Positions 26,674 through 34,829 of a DNA stretch of 64,000 bases are shown here, piece by piece (positions within the stretch are counted from its first letter, which is position 1; every line of letters begins with the position of its first letter). The position numbers were made by a program, and so were the translations under genes. This DNA comes from Micromonospora sp. HM5-17 (lineage in GTDB: Bacteria; Actinomycetota; Actinomycetes; Mycobacteriales; Micromonosporaceae): NCBI RefSeq assembly GCF_003762835.1, contig NZ_RJWA01000002.1, positions 372,001 through 436,000 of the forward strand. The letters run 5' to 3'. Below the pieces are notes generated by a model. The model had not been told where the DNA came from. It searched no databases and saw only the letters and a program-made list of their open reading frames with translations.

Positions 26674-26679
26674 ATGGTA
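26674..26679 (-). promoter_or_regulatory. -10 box of leaderless GNAT transcript
   Basis: TACCAT on the minus strand precedes the GTG start by six bases, with only a GC-rich stretch between. Confidence 0.45.
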
Positions 26680-26785
26680 GGCGGGGCGGAGCGCCGGTCG
26701 GTGAGCGGGCGGGCCGCGAACCCCGGAGTGATCACCGGCGACCCGGCCCGGCGACGATGCCGGGTGGGCCGACGGGGCCGGGCGA

Positions 26786-27046
26786 TCAGGCCGGGTGGAC
26801 GCCCACGGTGTCGCGGATCTGCGCCCCGCGTTCGCCCTCGACCTCGCGGGCGCAGTGGGCGCCGCAGAAGAACCGTCCGGCGACCTCGACGCCGTGGCCG
26901 AGGATCCGGATCCCGCAGTGCTCGCAGATCGGCGCGAGCCTGTGGGTGGCGCACTCGAAGGAGTCGAAGGTGTGGACGTCGCCGCTCACCGTCCGAACCT
27001 CGAACGCCATCCAGTAGTCGTTGCCGCAGACCTCGCAGGTCGCCAT
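26786..27046 (-). CDS. Small Cys/His-rich zinc-ribbon-like protein
   Basis: This 86-aa cytoplasmic protein carries CEVCGN near the N-terminus, FECATHRLAPICEHCG in the middle and FFCGAHC later: seven Cys and several His residues spaced to bind one or two zinc ions. Very similar small proteins are common in actinobacteria and some are labelled metallothionein-like. I know of no established function. RBS-like GGGGGGC lies upstream of the ATG. Confidence 0.78.
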   Translation of the reverse strand: MATCEVCGNDYWMAFEVRTVSGDVHTFDSFECATHRLAPICEHCGIRILGHGVEVAGRFFCGAHCAREVEGERGAQIRDTVGVHPA

Positions 27047-27181
27047 GGCAGCCCCCCGTCTCGCCGCATCTGTCGGCAGCGTGCCTCATCGTCGGGATCC
27101 GGGCAACCGGAACGCCGAAACCTCCGACGAGTCGCCCGCCCGGGAGGGGCCGGCCGCCGTGCGGGTGGCCGTCAGGCGGGG

Positions 27182-27610
27182 CTACTCCGGCTGGAGTCGC
27201 ATGCTGATCGAGTTGATGCAGTACCGGGCGTTCGTCGGGGTGAACCCCTCGCCGTCGAACCGGTGCCCGAGGTGCGAGTCGCAGCGCGCGCAGCGCACCT
27301 CCGTCCGGACCATGCCGTGCGAGCGGTCCTCGAGGTAGCGGACCGCCCCGGGCAGCGCCCGGTCGAAGCTCGGCCAGCCGCAGTGCGAGTCGAACTTGGT
27401 GTCGCTGGAGAAGAGCTTCGCGCCGCAGGCCCGGCAGTGGTAGGTGCCGGGGGTGGTGGTGTGCACGTACTCCCCGGTCCAGGGGCGCTCCGTTCCGGCC
27501 TGGCGCAGCACCCGGAACTCCTCCGGGGTGAGCCGGACCCGCCACTCCTCCTCGGTGGTGGGGAGCCCGCTGTCCTGGTCGAGCGGGAGATTCCTGTCGT
27601 CGGCAGCCAT
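27182..27610 (-). CDS. msrB: Peptide-methionine (R)-S-oxide reductase
   Basis: This 142-aa enzyme reduces methionine-R-sulfoxide in oxidised proteins. Structural zinc Cys pairs are Cys59/Cys62 (CRAC) and Cys107/Cys110 (CARC). The catalytic Cys131 lies in NARYCINSISM, and the substrate pocket includes HCGWPSF and RHR-like GHRFDGEG. The frame is open upstream, but the ATG at 27610 matches the family start and has TACCGT (27617-27622) six bases upstream. Confidence 0.95.
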   Translation of the reverse strand: MAADDRNLPLDQDSGLPTTEEEWRVRLTPEEFRVLRQAGTERPWTGEYVHTTTPGTYHCRACGAKLFSSDTKFDSHCGWPSFDRALPGAVRYLEDRSHGMVRTEVRCARCDSHLGHRFDGEGFTPTNARYCINSISMRLQPE

Positions 27611-27616
27611 GTCTCC

Positions 27617-27622
27617 ACGGTA
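27617..27622 (-). promoter_or_regulatory. -10 box of leaderless msrB transcript
   Basis: TACCGT on the minus strand lies six bases before the msrB ATG. GGAG lies too close to the ATG to act as a normal ribosome site. Confidence 0.45.
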
Positions 27623-27737
27623 CGGCGACGATCTTCGACCCGGTAACCGACCGGCGGGATCGCCCGTACGCCGGCGACCGCCGGGCCGTCGTGCACGGTG
27701 GGTGATTACCGGCCGCCCGCCGAGTCGTTGACAGGAC

Positions 27738-28277
27738 ATGCGGGCGGCCATCGAGCCGGGCGGATCCGGACGGCGGCACCATCTGCCGGTGCTGGCGGAG
27801 TACCGGCTGACCTGGCGCCAGGCGCTGGTACACGGGCTCCGTACGGGCGGGCTGGGCAGCGGGCTCGTGCTCGCCGCCATCACCCTGGTACCCCCGCAGC
27901 GGGACCTGCCGGAGGCGGTCTGGCTCCTCATCCTGGCACCGCTGCCGGTGGGCCTGCTCTGGGGGGTCGTCGTCCGGTTCCGGGTCCGCACGACGCTGGA
28001 CGGTTCCGGGGTACGAAGCCGGACGTACCGGTCGGGGGACCGCGTGCCGTGGCGATACGTGGTCGACATCCGGGCGGAGCGGCGTCGCGGCCGTACCGTC
28101 GTCGCCGTCTACCTGGGCGACGGCGCGGTGCTACGGCTGGGCGCCCCCTACGACGGCGGGCCGCTCGACCGTGACCCCCGCTTCGAGCAGAAGCTCGTGG
28201 TGATCGCCCAACTGTGGGAGGCGCACCGATACGGCAACCTCCCGGACGCGGACGGCCGGCCGGTGTCGGCGCGGTGA
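27738..28277 (+). CDS. Membrane protein with PH-like C-terminal domain
   Basis: This 179-aa protein has two hydrophobic segments (about 36-52 and 62-80) followed by a soluble domain with RVRTTLDGSGVRSRTYRSGDRVPWRYVVDI, which resembles bacterial PH-like domains in which a membrane hairpin precedes a beta-rich domain. It ends in ...VSAR 14 bp before the polymerase gene, and the two may be transcribed together. Its role is unknown. TTGACA lies immediately upstream (27728-27733). Confidence 0.75.
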   Translation: MRAAIEPGGSGRRHHLPVLAEYRLTWRQALVHGLRTGGLGSGLVLAAITLVPPQRDLPEAVWLLILAPLPVGLLWGVVVRFRVRTTLDGSGVRSRTYRSGDRVPWRYVVDIRAERRRGRTVVAVYLGDGAVLRLGAPYDGGPLDRDPRFEQKLVVIAQLWEAHRYGNLPDADGRPVSAR

Positions 28278-28279
28278 CA

Positions 28280-28285
28280 TAGGGT
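28280..28285 (+). promoter_or_regulatory. -10 box of leaderless polymerase transcript
   Basis: TAGGGT is followed by six bases and the ATG at 28292. It overlaps the end of the preceding gene, so the polymerase gene may have its own internal start. Confidence 0.45.
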
Positions 28286-28291
28286 CGGCCC

Positions 28292-29329
28292 ATGGCTGGT
28301 GGTGCCGCCGGGAAGGGGGAGCCCCTCGAGGTCGAGGTGGCCGGACGCACCGTGCGGCTGAGCAGCCCGGACCGGGTCTACTTCCCGCAGCGGGGCTTCA
28401 CCAAGAAGGACATGGTCGACTACTACCTGGCGGTCGGCGACGGGATCCTGCGGGCCCTGCTGCACCGGCCGACGGCGTTGCAGCGCTTCCCCGAGGGGAT
28501 CGAGGGGGAGATGTTCTACCAGAAGCGGGTGCCGGCCCGGGGCGTGCCACCGTGGCTCGAGACCGCGACGATCCGGTTCCCGAGCGGCCGGAGCGCCGAC
28601 GAGCTCTGCCCGGCCGACCTCGCCCACGTCGTGTGGGCCGCCCAGATGGGGACAGTCGTCTTCCACCCGTGGCCGGTGCGCCGCGCGGACGTCGACCGAC
28701 CGGACGAGCTGCGGATCGATCTCGACCCGCAGCCCGGCACCGACTTCGCCGACGCCGTGGAGGCGGCCGGCGAGGTGCGGGCGCTGCTCGACGAGGTGGG
28801 GGCGGTCGGCTGGCCGAAGACCTCCGGCGGCCGGGGCGTCCACGTCTACCTGCGGATCCAGCCCCGCTGGACGTTCACCGAGGTACGCCGGGCCGTGATC
28901 GCCCTCGCCCGGGAGGTCGAACGCCGCCGTCCCGAGCTGGTCACCACCTCCTGGTGGAAGGAGGAGCGAGGCGCGAAGGTCTTCCTCGACTACAACCAGA
29001 TGGCCCGGGACCGGACCATCGCCTGTGCCTACTCGCTGCGGGCCAACGCCCGGGCCACCGTCTCCACGCCGGTCACCTGGGACGAGCTGCCCGACGTCGA
29101 GCCCAACGACTTCGACCTGCGGACCGTGCCGGAGCGGTTCGCGAGGATCGGTGACCCGCACGCCGGGATCGACGACGCGCCGTGGGACATCACCCCCCTG
29201 TTGGAGTGGGCCGACCGCGACGACCGGGACGGTCGGGGCGGCGACCTGCCGTACCCGCCCGACCACCCGAAGATGCCGGGGGAGCCGAAGCGGGTGCAGC
29301 CGTCCCGGGACCGCGACCGCCGGGGCTGA
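28292..29329 (+). CDS. LigD-type NHEJ polymerase domain protein
   Basis: This 345-aa freestanding archaeo-eukaryotic-primase-like polymerase (PolDom) has SSPDRVYFPQRGFTKKDMVDYY at the N-terminus, the metal-binding Asp143-x-Asp145 in LRIDLDPQPG, SGGRGVHVYL and the third Asp in KVFLDYNQMARDRTIACAYS. In bacterial non-homologous end joining this activity fills gaps and adds ribonucleotides at breaks held by Ku. Here it is a separate gene, with a separate ligase at 34.8 kb; no ku gene is in the window. Confidence 0.92.
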   Translation: MAGGAAGKGEPLEVEVAGRTVRLSSPDRVYFPQRGFTKKDMVDYYLAVGDGILRALLHRPTALQRFPEGIEGEMFYQKRVPARGVPPWLETATIRFPSGRSADELCPADLAHVVWAAQMGTVVFHPWPVRRADVDRPDELRIDLDPQPGTDFADAVEAAGEVRALLDEVGAVGWPKTSGGRGVHVYLRIQPRWTFTEVRRAVIALAREVERRRPELVTTSWWKEERGAKVFLDYNQMARDRTIACAYSLRANARATVSTPVTWDELPDVEPNDFDLRTVPERFARIGDPHAGIDDAPWDITPLLEWADRDDRDGRGGDLPYPPDHPKMPGEPKRVQPSRDRDRRG

Positions 29330-29374
29330 GCCGCCACGCCGGGCGAATCTCCCGTTCCGAGCAGCGCGCCGACG

Positions 29375-29400
29375 GCGGCCCGCCCTCTCGGACGGGCCGC
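29375..29400. terminator. Hairpin between convergent polymerase and fusion genes
   Basis: GCGGCCCG (29375-29382) pairs with CGGGCCGC (29393-29400) around a ten-base loop within the 152-bp gap between convergent stops. Confidence 0.45.
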
Positions 29401-29481
29401 CGGCACCGGCGTTCGCGCCCCGGCCGCCGACACCGGGCCGTCTGGGCGATTCGCCGAGTCGGCCCGGTGCCCGTGGGTGCG

Positions 29482-31803
29482 TCACGCGGCGGCGGGGCGG
29501 GGAGCCGCGGCGGCGTCAGCGCCGGCCGGAGGGATCGGGAAGTTGCGGTTGAAGACGTTGTCGGGGTCGTACGTCGCCTTCAGCGCGCGGAGCCGTCCGA
29601 GGGTCGGTTCGGGCCAGGCGTCGCGCAGCCGCGCCGGGTCGGTGTCGGTCTCGAAGTTGAGGTACATGCCGTCGAGCTGCGGGCGAAGGTCGGCCCAGTG
29701 GCGCTCGAACTCCGCCGTCCGGCCCGGGGCGCCCGCGGCGATCAGGGAGAAGTTCTGGCTCCGGTGCGGGTACGCGGTGGCGTCCCGGGGCACGTCGTTG
29801 ACCGCTCCGCCGACCGAGCGGAGCTGCACGATCGGCACGGTGCCGGAGCGGATCATCCGCTCGACCGATGCTGCCGCCTCCGGGGTGAGGTGCGCCAGCA
29901 GCCCGCTGTGGGTGGTGTCGAGCCCCTGACCGGTGTGCCGGTTGCGGTGCGGTACGACGAGCGCCGGGTACGGTACCGCCTGGGCACGCTGACCGAGGAT
30001 CGGGCCGATGCCCAGGAACGGGCTGAGTACGTCCCGCGCCGCTGCCACGTCGTCGTCGGCGTACACGAGGGTGGCCTGGGCCACGGCCGGGTTCGGGCCC
30101 CGGCCGGGGACGAGCGAGAGGAAGCTGGTGAGTTCGCGGGGGGCCGCCTCGACCAGCTTTCCCCACCGCTCGAGCAGGTCGGCGGTGTCGGTGGCGTCGG
30201 CGATGAGGGTGGCGTGGACGACGGTGTCGAGCTCGTACGCCTCCAGGTCGAAGGCCGTGACGACGCCGAAGTTCCCGCCGGCGCCGCGGATGGCCCAGAA
30301 CAGGTCGGGATGGTGGGTGGCGTCGGCCCGGACGATGCGGCCGTCGGCGAGGACGATCTCCGCGGCCCGGATGTGGTCGATGGTGAGACCGTACCGGCGG
30401 GCGAGGTAGCCGATCCCGCCGGCGGTGGCGAGGCCGCCGACGCCGACGTCACCGTAGTCCCCGGAACTCATGGCGAGGCCGTACGGGGCGAGAGCCTGGG
30501 CGACGTCGCCCCAGCGGGCACCGGGTTCGAGGCGGATGCGTCGGGTCGCCCGGTCGAGGACCTCGACCCGGTTCATCCGCGACAGGTCGATGACGGTCCC
30601 GCCGTCGTTGGTGGAGCGGCCGCTGATGCCGTGGCCACCGCTGCGGACCGACAGCGGGCCGGGCCGGCTACGGGCGTACCGCACGGCCTCGGCGACCTCG
30701 GCGGCGGTGCCGGGGCGCAGGACCAGCGCGGGAGAGCCTCTGCGGAGGTAGCTGTGCCGGACCCGGTCGTACTCGCGGTCGCCGGGTCGGACGGCGGTGG
30801 CGGACAACGTCGCGGGCAGCCCGTCGGCGTCGACATCGGGCCGGGGCACGGGTATGGCCGGTTCCCCTACGGGTCGGGCCGGCCGGGCCGCGGCGGTGCC
30901 GGTGGCGCGTTCCCGGGCGACGGCCTCACGGAGCGCGGGGGCGACCTCCTGGCCGAAGGTCTGGATCAGCCGGGGGTCGTCGCCGCCGACGAGGAAGGCG
31001 CTGAAGCCCTCCTCCAGGACCAGCGGAAGGAGTTCCTCGACCCACTGTGCCGGCGGTCCCTGGAGGAACCCGCGGCTCGCGGCGGAGAACTCGACCCGGA
31101 AGAGGTTGAGCAGCCGACGGATCTGCCGCGGATCGCGGCCCGCCGTGACCGCGGCCTCGTCGATGAGGCGGTTGGCCGTCCGGCGGTCGGGCCGTCCGGC
31201 GCGGCCGAGCAGGTTGAGGGTCGGTAGCCAGCCGTCGGCCTTGCGCCCGGTCAGCGCCAGGGCACGGGGCTGGTACGCGCCGAGCCAGATGGCGATGTCG
31301 TGTGGCGGCATCGGACCGCGGGCCATCCCGGGCACCGGGTAGTGCTCACCCGATCCGCGGAGCGGCCCGCGTGCCGGGTCGGACCAGACCTCGCGCAGGA
31401 TGTCGATCGCCTCGTCGAGCGCCGCCAGGCTCTGTCCCGGGGTCAGCCGGCGTCCGCCCATCCCGGCGATGCCGTCCCAGAACGCGCCGGCTCCGAGGCC
31501 GAGTTCGAACCTGCCGCGCGAGAGCAGGTCCAGGCTCGCCGCGGCCCGGGCCAGCATCGGCGGTGGGCGCAGTGGCAGGTTGAGCACGTTGGCCGAGACC
31601 CGAAGCCGCCGGGTACGGGCGGCGACCCAGCTCAGCAGGGTCCAGGTGTCGAGGAACTCGGCGTTGTACGGGTGGTCCTGGAAGGTGGCCAGATCCAGTC
31701 CGGCCGCCTCGGTCAGCTCGGCCAACGCCACCACCCGGTCGGGGTCGTGCGCGGTCGGCGTGATGAACGTGCCGAACAGCAGGTCATGTCCGTAGTCAGG
31801 CAT
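29482..31803 (-). CDS. Fusion: luciferase-like monooxygenase plus FAD-linked berberine-bridge-type oxidase
   Basis: This 773-aa two-domain flavoprotein starts at ATG 31803 (GAGGAGAGA upstream; a GTG one codon earlier is possible). Residues about 8-320 are a bacterial-luciferase-like TIM barrel (AELTEAAGLDLATFQDHPYN, GRFELGLGAGAFWDGI, LGAYQPRALALTGR), normally FMNH2- or F420-dependent. Residues about 345-765 are a PCMH FAD domain (LSVRSGGHGISGRS with the flavin-linking His) and a C-terminal BBE segment (TYDPDNVFNRNFPIPP). The second covalent Cys of berberine-bridge enzymes is missing: the equivalent stretch reads SSGDYGDVGVGG. No signal peptide. An ArsR-type regulator lies upstream and an operator-like repeat sits on the promoter. 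Confidence 0.88.
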   Translation of the reverse strand: MPDYGHDLLFGTFITPTAHDPDRVVALAELTEAAGLDLATFQDHPYNAEFLDTWTLLSWVAARTRRLRVSANVLNLPLRPPPMLARAAASLDLLSRGRFELGLGAGAFWDGIAGMGGRRLTPGQSLAALDEAIDILREVWSDPARGPLRGSGEHYPVPGMARGPMPPHDIAIWLGAYQPRALALTGRKADGWLPTLNLLGRAGRPDRRTANRLIDEAAVTAGRDPRQIRRLLNLFRVEFSAASRGFLQGPPAQWVEELLPLVLEEGFSAFLVGGDDPRLIQTFGQEVAPALREAVARERATGTAAARPARPVGEPAIPVPRPDVDADGLPATLSATAVRPGDREYDRVRHSYLRRGSPALVLRPGTAAEVAEAVRYARSRPGPLSVRSGGHGISGRSTNDGGTVIDLSRMNRVEVLDRATRRIRLEPGARWGDVAQALAPYGLAMSSGDYGDVGVGGLATAGGIGYLARRYGLTIDHIRAAEIVLADGRIVRADATHHPDLFWAIRGAGGNFGVVTAFDLEAYELDTVVHATLIADATDTADLLERWGKLVEAAPRELTSFLSLVPGRGPNPAVAQATLVYADDDVAAARDVLSPFLGIGPILGQRAQAVPYPALVVPHRNRHTGQGLDTTHSGLLAHLTPEAAASVERMIRSGTVPIVQLRSVGGAVNDVPRDATAYPHRSQNFSLIAAGAPGRTAEFERHWADLRPQLDGMYLNFETDTDPARLRDAWPEPTLGRLRALKATYDPDNVFNRNFPIPPAGADAAAAPRPAAA

Positions 31804-31841
31804 CACTCTCTCCTCGCGCCGACGGGCGGCTTCGGCCCGTC

Positions 31842-31873
31842 TTCGATAGTACTAGAACACTCGAACTATCGAA
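31842..31873. promoter_or_regulatory. Operator-like inverted repeat on the fusion-gene promoter
   Basis: TTCGATAGT (31842-31850) and ACTATCGAA (31865-31873) are perfect 9-bp inverted repeats 14 bp apart. On the minus strand one arm overlaps a TACTAT -10 box (31851-31846) and the other overlaps the -35 region. The spacer contains TTCGAGT, which recurs next to the ArsR gene. The patch is AT-rich against its surroundings. Confidence 0.65.
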
Positions 31874-32092
31874 CTCTCTTCCTCGGGCCCCGACCGACCT
31901 GTCGAGCGGCGGGTGCGGGCACGCGGCGATGGCGATCGCGAAGGGCGGCAGGCGCGGGGAGGGCGGCGACCCCGGGCGGGTCCGGGCGGAGGGCGGCGCC
32001 GGCGATGGGGTGACGACGCCGGGGCGGGGGAGAGGGGGTGCCGTGGCCCGGGCGGGCGCGGACGGTCGAGGTCGACCGTCCTGGTTGGTCGG

Positions 32093-32428
32093 TCAGGAGG
32101 TGGCGGACGCGGGCCGGACCAGCTCCCGGGCGTTCGCCAGGACCACGTCGAGAAGCCCCGGAAAGCGGGCGTCCAGGTCGGCGCGGCGCAGGACCGGGCG
32201 GATGTGCCGCCCGTCTCGTCGGTGTTCGAGGATGCCGGCGTCGCGCAGGATGCGCCAGTGGTGACTGGCGGTGGACTTGGAGACGTCCGGGAGCAACTCG
32301 CCGCAGCTGAGTCCCGCCTCGGGCGCGGCGGCGAGCTGGGCCACCACCCGCAGGCGCAACGGGTTGGCCAGGGCCTCGAGGACGGCGGGGAGGCTCAGCT
32401 GTTCCCGGGTCGGGGCGGCCGCGTTCAT
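32093..32428 (-). CDS. ArsR-family winged-helix regulator
   Basis: This 111-aa regulator has LEALANPLRLRVVAQLAAAPE, CGELLPDVSKSTASHHWRIL (recognition helix SKSTASHHWRILRDAG) and the wing HRRDGRHIRPVLR. The ELCVCDL-type metal motif is absent apart from one Cys, so it probably senses something other than arsenic-group metals. Its own -10 box TATACT lies six bases before the ATG and is bracketed by GTTCG/CGAAC. The likely target is the fusion oxidase downstream on the same strand, 289 bp away. Confidence 0.9.
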   Translation of the reverse strand: MNAAAPTREQLSLPAVLEALANPLRLRVVAQLAAAPEAGLSCGELLPDVSKSTASHHWRILRDAGILEHRRDGRHIRPVLRRADLDARFPGLLDVVLANARELVRPASATS

Positions 32429-32429
32429 C

Positions 32430-32447
32430 GTTCGAGTATAGGCGAAC
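32430..32447. promoter_or_regulatory. ArsR autoregulatory operator around the -10 box
   Basis: GTTCG (32430-32434) and CGAAC (32443-32447) bracket the minus-strand -10 hexamer TATACT (32440-32435), which is six bases before the ATG. A repressor bound here would block its own leaderless promoter. The core resembles the half-sites at 31842-31873. Confidence 0.6.
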
Positions 32448-32551
32448 TGTTGTCTCGCCGGCCGGCTCGTGCGGCGCGGTTCGTCGACGTCCCGAGCCCT
32501 CGGCGTCGGTCCGCCACCGTCGTCACGCCGACCGGGGCACGCCGCCCGCCC

Positions 32552-33019
32552 TCAGAGGATGAGCTTCATGCCCTCGTGGGTGGCCTGGAACCCGAGCGAC
32601 GCGTAGAAGCGGTGGGCGTCGGCGCGCCGCTTGTCGGTGGTGAGCTGGACCAGGCCGCAGCCGCGCTCCCGGGCCTGGTCCACCGCCCACGTGATCATGC
32701 GTCGGCCGATCCCGCGGCCACGCAGGTCTGAGCGGACCCGGACCGCCTCGATCTGGAGCCGTTCCGCGCCGCGCCGGCTCAGCGAGGGGATGAAGGTGAG
32801 CTGCATCGTGCCGACCAGCTCTCCGTCGCGCTCGGCCACGACCAGCTCGTTGCGCGGATCGGCGTCCACCGCCTCGAAGCCGGCCCAGTAGGCGGCGTCG
32901 ATCTCCTCGTGCACCGGAGGACCCGACTCCCGGGCGGCACCGATCTCGTCGTCGAGCAGCATCGCCACGATCGCCGGTACGTCGGCCCGGCGGGCCGTAC
33001 GGAAGATCAGCTCAGCCAT
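32552..33019 (-). CDS. GNAT-family N-acetyltransferase
   Basis: This 155-aa GNAT protein has FRTARRADVPAIVAMLLDDEIG at the N-terminus, VVAERDGELVGTMQLTFIP, the acetyl-CoA motif VRSDLRGRGIGRRMITWAVDQA and a C-terminal RFYASLGFQATHEGMKLIL. The MQLTFIPSLSRRG segment is typical of a common actinobacterial subgroup. Substrate unknown. It reads away from the ArsR gene on the same strand, separated by 124 bp of upstream sequence. Confidence 0.9.
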   Translation of the reverse strand: MAELIFRTARRADVPAIVAMLLDDEIGAARESGPPVHEEIDAAYWAGFEAVDADPRNELVVAERDGELVGTMQLTFIPSLSRRGAERLQIEAVRVRSDLRGRGIGRRMITWAVDQARERGCGLVQLTTDKRRADAHRFYASLGFQATHEGMKLIL

Positions 33020-33131
33020 GTCCGACAGCCTGACACAGCGGGGCCGGGCCGACCTCCGGCGCCCACGTCCCGCCCGCCGCGGGCCCTCCGCCCGCGGGCG
33101 CGCTCGGCCGGCACCGCGCGCGCCGCCGGCG

Positions 33132-34706
33132 TCAGCGGGCCGGGCAGGTGGCGCCCTCGGCCGGAACCGTGAGGTCGATCAGGTACGCGTCGACCGCGTC
33201 GGTGATGCACCGCGTCTGCGGGTATGCCGTGTGCCCCTCGCCCTGCCAGGTCAGGACCCGACCGACGCCGAGCATCCCGGCCAGCTTCGCCGTCTGCTCG
33301 TACGGGGTCGCCGGGTCGCCCGTGGTCCCGACCACCACGATCGGCGGGGCACCGACCGCCGGCCCCGTCGGGTACGGGTCCCGCTGGCCGGGCCAGAACT
33401 CGCAGCTCAGCATCCCGACCGCGAGCGGGGCACCGAAGAGCGGGTACTTCTTCCGCCACTCGGACTGCAACTCTCGGATCCGGTCCAACCCCGGCCGGGA
33501 GTCGTCGTCGGCACAGTTCACCGCCAGGTTGGCGTCGAAGAGGTTGCTGTACCTCCCGTTCTCGTCCCGTTCGGCGTACGCGTCGGCCAGCTCGAAGACC
33601 CCCTTTGGATCGCCGGCCCGGAGCGAGTCGATCGCGGCGGCGAGCTTCTGCCAGCCGGACTCGCTGTAGAGCGAGGAGACGATCGCGTAGAAGATCCACC
33701 CGGCGGTCGCCTCCCGGCCGTCGGGGCTCCGGACCGGGGAGACCCGGGCGTTCTCCAGCGCGTCCGTCACCGCCGCCCGGGCATCCGGGGCGATCGGGCA
33801 CGTGCGCGGGCTGCGGGCGCACCACTCGGTGAAGTTGCCGAACGCCCGCTCGAACCCCTTGGCCTGGCTCTCCGAACCGGCGATCAGGTCCTGCCTGGGG
33901 TCGACGGCGCCGTCGAGGACGAGCGCCCGGACATTGCGCGGGAAGAGCTGCGCGTACGTCGCCCCGAGCAGGGTGCCGTAGGAGTAGCCGAGGTAGGTCA
34001 GCTTCTCGTCGCCGACCGCGACCCGGATCGCGTCCATGTCCCGGGCCGCCTGTTCGGTGGAGAAGAGCCGGAGCCGGTCGCCGTACTTCTCGCCGCAGGT
34101 CTCGCCGATTCTCCGGTTGAGCGCGACGAGGCCGTCGAAGGCGGCCTGGCTCGTCGGGTCCGGCTCGTAGCCGAAGGTGGCGTCCAGGTCGGCGTCGGAG
34201 ATGCACTTGACCGGGGAGGAGCGGGAGACGCCGCGCGGGTCGAAGCCGACGATGTCGAACCGCCGGGTCACCTCGTCGGGCAGCCCGCCGAAGGAGGGGC
34301 CGAACGAGAGGTAGACCGCCGAGTCGATGCCGGAGCCGCCCGGCCCGCCCGGGTTGACCAGCAGTGAGCCGATCCGGTCCCGCTGCTTGGTGGAGCGGAC
34401 CCGCAGCAGGGCGATCTCCAGCTTGCCGTCGCCGCTCGCGCCGGCACCGCCGGCGGTGGTCCAGTCTCCGGGTACGGAGATCGTGGCGCAGTCGTACCGC
34501 ATGTTCGCCGCGGCCCGCCCGACGAGCTCGCGCGGCACCTCCGGGCAGGGCTTCCAGTCCGGTGCGCCGGCGCCGGTCGGCGCCGTCCCGCCCCGCCGGT
34601 CCCCGGCGTCACCCCGGTCGAAGACCGGCAACGTGCAGCCGGAGGCGAGCAGGACGGTGGCGACGAGGCCGGCCAGGGACGGCCGGCGAAGATGCGTGCG
34701 GGCCAA
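33132..34706 (-). CDS. Secreted lipoprotein alpha/beta-hydrolase, tripeptidyl aminopeptidase-like
   Basis: This 524-aa exported hydrolase starts at TTG (34706) with GGAGGAA upstream. The signal ends in the lipobox LLASGC (Cys24), so it is membrane-tethered outside the cell. The catalytic Ser lies in LGYSYGTLLG, the Asp in GTTGDPATPY and the His in GEGHTAYPQ; the oxyanion segment is VNPGGPGGSGID. The C-terminal TAP-like domain (about 420-520) is characteristic of SlpD/E-type tripeptidyl aminopeptidases that remove N-terminal tripeptides from secreted proteins. The upstream intergenic region is short and ligD-like ligase follows upstream on the same strand. Confidence 0.92.
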   Translation of the reverse strand: MARTHLRRPSLAGLVATVLLASGCTLPVFDRGDAGDRRGGTAPTGAGAPDWKPCPEVPRELVGRAAANMRYDCATISVPGDWTTAGGAGASGDGKLEIALLRVRSTKQRDRIGSLLVNPGGPGGSGIDSAVYLSFGPSFGGLPDEVTRRFDIVGFDPRGVSRSSPVKCISDADLDATFGYEPDPTSQAAFDGLVALNRRIGETCGEKYGDRLRLFSTEQAARDMDAIRVAVGDEKLTYLGYSYGTLLGATYAQLFPRNVRALVLDGAVDPRQDLIAGSESQAKGFERAFGNFTEWCARSPRTCPIAPDARAAVTDALENARVSPVRSPDGREATAGWIFYAIVSSLYSESGWQKLAAAIDSLRAGDPKGVFELADAYAERDENGRYSNLFDANLAVNCADDDSRPGLDRIRELQSEWRKKYPLFGAPLAVGMLSCEFWPGQRDPYPTGPAVGAPPIVVVGTTGDPATPYEQTAKLAGMLGVGRVLTWQGEGHTAYPQTRCITDAVDAYLIDLTVPAEGATCPAR

Positions 34707-34829
34707 GGGGTTCCTCCGTGATCTTCTCCGATGCCAGGCTACGCGCCAGGGGCGAGCCCGGTGGCGCCGCCGGGGATCCGGCGGGCCGGGACCCGGTGCG
34801 GAGCGGACTGCGGGCGGGTCGGGGCGCGG

